Shown here piece after piece: positions 59,135-64,000 of a DNA stretch of 64,000 nt. Source of the DNA: Chamaecyparis obtusa (Eukaryota > Streptophyta > Pinopsida > Cupressales > Cupressaceae). The notes beneath the pieces are model-generated. The model had not been told where the DNA came from. It did not search any database and saw nothing but the letters and a program-made list of their open reading frames with translations. The first letter of the stretch is position 1. Every line of letters starts with the position of its first letter. The stretch is from positions 448,501-512,500 of the forward strand of contig BSBK01001579.1 of NCBI GenBank assembly GCA_027943335.1. Reading direction: 5' to 3'. The translations under genes and the position numbers were made by a program.

Positions 59135-62100
59135 TAAATTTTTTATTTACAAAATGTTTATTTTATTTTTTTAATGAAGGCACTACACTATAAGAAGGTT
59201 TTATTTTTATTTTTAAAAGAAACATATGCATTCTATTTTCTTTTTTATAAAGGAACAACTACTAAAATATAACCTCATTAACCCCCCTTTTAAAAAAAAG
59301 TAAAACAAAATTAGCAATTAAAGAAAATAGCATAATATAAAGGGTATTTTTTTCCAATGGTAAATACAAGTAGAATTTTTAAAAAGAAATTCAAAAATCT
59401 TTTGAATCTTCAAACCTCTACATTATTTAAAAATAATGTAAACACTTACAAATCTCTTTCTTTTATCAAGATACAATATTTTTTTGAAATGCAAATTTGC
59501 ATTTATAAACAACTAAAATTTCAAGAACATCAAAACTTTCATAAAATACTCTTTTACATAATTTCAATACAAACTTTTTCATTTACAATGAAAGAATTCT
59601 ATAAATGAATCTTTTGTTTTACAATACAATGCATTTCCTAATGAAAATACAACTTTACAAATGTATGATCTTCAAATCCTTTTCCTTTACAAATGTAACC
59701 AAACTTTTTACAAAACAAAATATGCAATGGAAACCACATTTATAAACAAGCTTTTCTCTACACTTGAACATTTCTTCACACTATCTTTACTTCATTTTTA
59801 ACCATAAGCATAAACTTGAAATGAAAAAAAATACATCTTTACCATGGAGGCTCACCTCCCATCCCAGGCATTTACAAGGCCACCCCCGAGCTAGGAGAAC
59901 TAAATACCAACCTAGTTCACTCAATCAAAACACTTACAACAAGATTTTTCACAAGATTTCAAACACAATTTCTCCTAAACAAGGCTTCACACATAGAGTC
60001 TCAAAATGACCCAAAATGGGGTGAAGGTGGACCAAAAAATTAGGAGAATGCCATATAAATAAAATACATGTGCCTCACAAGGATACAAAACCACTTCCTT
60101 TCTTCTCATCACAAAACCACAAAAAATACTTGATGACCCCCAAATGGAAATATGTCAAAATCTCCCCTTATGACCCCCAAAGAAATGGAAACAAAGATCC
60201 CATAATATTTTTCACATCCCTCTCCTCCATGAAGAGAGACTCTACACTCTCTAAGTTTTCCTAAATCCCTTCACCCCAAGGCTAATCTTCTCTTCTAAGG
60301 GTGAGTTTGGCCTTGCACTCCCAAAACAACATACAAGCATGAAACAATGAAAACTACCAAAAAAAATTTTTAAAAAAAATTCCACAATACATTCATTGAA
60401 ACACTTTAATTTTCATAAGAACATATCAATAATGGATATGAAACCACCAACCTTTACTCAAGTTATGGCACAATGAAATTTGAGGAAGAGCGCAAGTCCA
60501 AATCCTACTCTTTTCTCCAAAGCTTCTCTAATTCCTTAGTTGTCTCCAAAGTTGGAGAGTGGGTGAAAAAACTCTAAGTCTTGGGAGTTCCCTCTAAAAA
60601 GGACTCTACACACTTCCCACAACCCCCTTGGAAGAATACGTGACTTCTTATTGGTTGGTCTTCCCAAGGTCCCTTACAAGGTTACTAAAAATGGACTTCA
60701 AAAGGGTAGATTTTAAAAAGGAATAAGTAACTTGCACTCAAATGGAGGGTTTTCTATCCAAGACCTTGCTTCCAAAAGTTGATTTTCGTCCATCTTGAAA
60801 AACTAACTTTTGGATGGGCTCCCAAGTAAACTATGAGTTCTCCTAGGGTAAAAAATGACCCTTACCCATAGGTATATCAAGTGGGCTTGCTAAAAAAGGT
60901 CTTACCTCAACACTGGGTGTCTCTTTTACCCCTCAAAACCCCAACTTGAGTTTACCTAGGGTCCCAAGGGATGTGACCTTACTCCAATCTCTTTAACCAA
61001 GAGGTCATCATGAAGAGTGCAACTAGGTATTATCCTAGGTTTGGTTGCAACCAATCATCTCACAAATGGACATGTCATTGCCACATATTCAAAACACAAG
61101 TGTCAAGTGACACCACAAAAATACACATCACCTAACACACTTGGCATATCCATTTTCATAATTATAATTCACAATTAACAATTTGAAATTAAAAAATTAC
61201 AATTAACATGCACTCATGAATTTACAATTACAAATTAAAAAACTTTACAACGAGGCTTTGTCTCTTCAGTAGACGCAACCTTGGCTTAGGTTTTGCAGAT
61301 AGGATTGGTTCTAGTTCTTTGAATTAATTCCATGGTCACTTCCTGCACATACAAATTTGAACATTAGTAGGTTAAGAAATCATAAGCATGTGAAATATAT
61401 GAACATAAACATCATTTAGGAAGTTACCAATTACTCAACATTTTCTACATCCAATTCACAATGCAATATAGCATAAATAATTTAACAACTTTTCTCGCAT
61501 TTCCCACTTGAAATTTTAGGCATATATTAACAACATTTAAGCACCTAAAATTTAATTTTTTAATAAAATCACAACTCGTCATAATTCAAATTTGTAATTG
61601 TCATTTTTCCTAATTAATTTATATAAGAATGAACTCAATAGCATCATCTTCATATTCACTAAAGTTAATTAACCATAATGCAAATCTTGAATGTATCATA
61701 AAGTTGTCATCATGAGTATGGAAAGCATAATAAGATATGGTGTATCATAATCTAATGTGATCAAATCCTTGTCATAAAGATTATAAACCCATAATGCATT
61801 AAAGTATAATATCAAGTACTAGGTTTGTCATAGTGATAAAATGAAGTTCTATGATGAGCTTGGAGTAGGGCCTCACACATGCAACTAATGGGAAAGATCT
61901 TCTAGTTCATCTAGAGTGCACATAGCTGGGGTAGACAACACTTTTTATGCCTCTTTGACTCCTTTTTTGTAGAATATACACTTTTGGAATCAATATATTC
62001 TACAACTCCAACAAGTTAGCTATTCTCTTTTCCTGTTCATGTCTATAAGTCTCAAGCTTATAGTTAATTGGACTAACTTATACTCCAAAATTGGTTATCG

Positions 62101-62224
62101 AACCATTGATAAGATCAAAATTTAAAGTTAATAACCTTATCTCCTATTGATATTTACATCTCTTCCTATCAACATCTTTCAAAAAATATGAAAAATATTA
62201 TGTAGAGGTGAGAATTTTACCTCC

Positions 62225-63110
62225 TTCAGTCAACACTTATTTCACTTTGTTTACTAGAGTCGTCAAAATTTAACTTTTCACTTGCAATAGACTGAAGTAG
62301 TTTCTCACTACTCTTCTTCTCATAATGATTCTCTTCTTTCAATGTCATTTCATCCTCTAAAATTTTCATTTTCTCATCATTTTCTATAACTAACTAACCC
62401 AACTATTCAATCTGTGTAGCCTTCTCATCAAAATCTACATTAGGCACTAAGTTAGACAAAATATCTCTAGCATTTAGGATTATTTATGCCTCTTGCTTCA
62501 ATTTCTCTTTCTTATCCTTTAAATTCATAGCATTTTCAATATCCATCATTTCTTTTGGGCTTAAGTCAATTTCCCCTTTAATAGTAGAAATATCTTCATC
62601 CATTTCAATAACACTTGAAGACATAGAACAAATAGTAGTTACCTTTTCCTTGTCTACATTTTGTACATCTTCTTTATTTCCACTTTCTATCTCCATTGCT
62701 ACTGGGTCTTGTTCCTTCTCAACTAATGTATCTATTTTCAAAACTTTACTGGGTCCACTATCCTCTATCTCTTTCTCTAGTTTCTCTTATGTGTCCTTTG
62801 GAGCTTTTACTAGTTCCTCTGTTGTTTCCTTTTGTTCCTCATCAATCTCCATGACCGAAACATCACCTATATTATCCATTATGTCCTCGAGTTCATCTAG
62901 GAGAGTGTTATCAATTATGACATTCACACCATTAATTGTCCATCCATCATTAGTGAGAAAAATCACATCTTGCACCTCACTCTCTTTTCCTTTTTCAACT
63001 TCATCCTTTTTCTCCTCTATAAGACCAAAAATTTTCTTGAAAATGTTTTATGTTTCTGCAATGCCTCCCTCATTTGCCTCCTTGCATGAACATCCTGGTG
63101 GTGAGGTTTA
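62225..63110 (-). pseudogene. Unidentified acidic, Glu/Lys/Asp-rich ORF
   Basis: One minus-strand frame is readable from about 63060 to 62225 with few stops (near 62787 and 62482, and several below 62400). The upstream part has EEKKDEVEKGKESEVQDVIF, NDGWTINGVNVIIDN and DELEDIMDNIGDVSVMEID. The middle part has EKEQDPVAMEIESGNKEDVQ, GEIDLSPKEMMDIENAMNLK and DKKEKLKQEA. The tail is KMKILEDEMTLKEENHYEKK. It is highly charged and likely helical or coiled-coil. There is no membrane segment, zinc knuckle or catalytic motif. It could be an extra ORF or gag tail of another retroelement. I do not recognise it. Confidence 0.45.
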
Positions 63111-64000
63111 GACTTTCACACTCAATGGGTATGATCATGTTGGTCCCATGTGAGGGTGAATCTACCAAGAGAATTATTTTTGGAGCATATTTTTGATGCC
63201 TTGCGTAAACTTGGAGATGTAGTGTCAAGTCTTGGATCATATTCTAGTGATACTTAGAGGTTAGGATGAGTTGGTCTTAAGAGTGCATTGATTTTTATCT
63301 GCATTATGTTTTATGATCGAATTGTGAGATGTACCTTGTTCAGCTTTGTCTTGTGTTCATTCAGAGTTTTTCATTGGGGTCATGACGAGTGTATTGAGGG
63401 ACCCTACCTTAGTCATGTCCTTGCATTTCTTTTTCTTCATTATGGACTCAATAATTACATAAGCTATTTTTATGCATTATGGATTTGTATTCTAATGGAT
63501 AAAGGCTTGACCACTATTTTGTGTTGTACTCTTTTTCATGTTGTTTATGTACTCATGTCAATAATTCTAGGATGCTCTATGTTTGTAATAGGGTTAATTG
63601 AATTCAATTAATTTTTATGATAGTGCAATTGAGTGCATGTTTTGTGGAAATTGAATTCAAACAAGGAAATTTAAATAATAATAAGGTGAGATATATATAT
63701 TCTAATGAAGTTAAATGTTGTTTTCCTTGTGTATGTAATTTCTAGAGGGAATGCAGTAGGAAAGGTGTGGCGAGTCATGAATTGAGTAGGTAGAATGTAC
63801 CCTTTATGAATATTAAAATGTTACTATTGAATGTGAATGTTCACTTAAATGACAATTTGAATTTATATTACGTGGAGATGTGAACTAATAGAAAATTGAT
63901 TTTAAGTCTTAATGTTAGGAAGAAATTCTAAGTATTATGCTTTGGTTAGTGATTCAAGAAATATAATTTGAATTGATTATGAAATCAATTGAAATGTTAA
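63111..64000. other. AT-rich DNA without a recognisable gene
   Basis: A plus-strand frame at 63288-63611 is open and hydrophobic but has no recognisable motif, and the codon choice looks random. Nothing else is seen to the window end. Confidence 0.4.

Overview
The window is repeat-dominated nuclear DNA of a land plant with a large genome. The base composition is AT-rich, and no complete, undamaged host gene is visible. Nearly everything recognisable is a transposable element inside another one. The captured host-gene pieces (an AUX/LAX auxin carrier and a HAK/KUP potassium transporter) and the plant-specific domains (plant mobile domain, GRF zinc finger, Myb/SANT-like) fix the kingdom. A gymnosperm or another large-genome seed plant is a guess I cannot test here.

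Layout by layer, oldest first. (1) A minus-strand Ty3/gypsy element keeps gag, a zinc knuckle and protease (about 55195-57024), with a PBS-like site near 57090. (2) A plus-strand chromovirus was inserted into it. Its RNase H, integrase and chromodomain (52536-54296) and 3' LTR (ending 55189) are visible. (3) A very large Tat-lineage gypsy element was inserted into the chromovirus RNase H. Its 5' LTR tail (3295-3597), PBS (3601), gag-protease-G-patch-RT-RNase H-second RNase H (6950-20305), an integrase C-terminal remnant, an antisense plant-mobile-domain ORF, a PPT and a complete 3' LTR (51539-52535) are all present. (4) Three insertions sit in that Tat element: a minus-strand Ty1/copia element with two 1308-bp LTRs and a perfect CCAAC target duplication inside RT (11738-18876); a PIF/Harbinger-like DNA transposon in the 3' non-coding part (25156-50393); and a minus-strand LTR element in the 5' LTR (1-3294, cut by the window edge). 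(5) The Harbinger-like element itself contains a Tekay/Del-type gypsy element with roughly 4-kb LTRs (29229-42338).

The Harbinger-like element is the most unusual part. Without the nested gypsy it is about 12 kb. On the minus strand it carries a PIF transposase remnant, its Myb/SANT-like partner and a GRF zinc-finger membrane protein. On the plus strand it carries exon 1 of an AUX/LAX auxin influx carrier and the terminal part of a HAK/KUP potassium transporter. It is also full of hairpins and inverted-repeat modules.

The right end (57106-64000) holds LTR-like or unknown DNA, long compound microsatellites and one unidentified acidic minus-strand ORF. Broken reading frames across all families share one signature: stops that fit C-to-T or G-to-A changes at CAG, CAA, CGA or TGG codons, as expected from long-term cytosine methylation.
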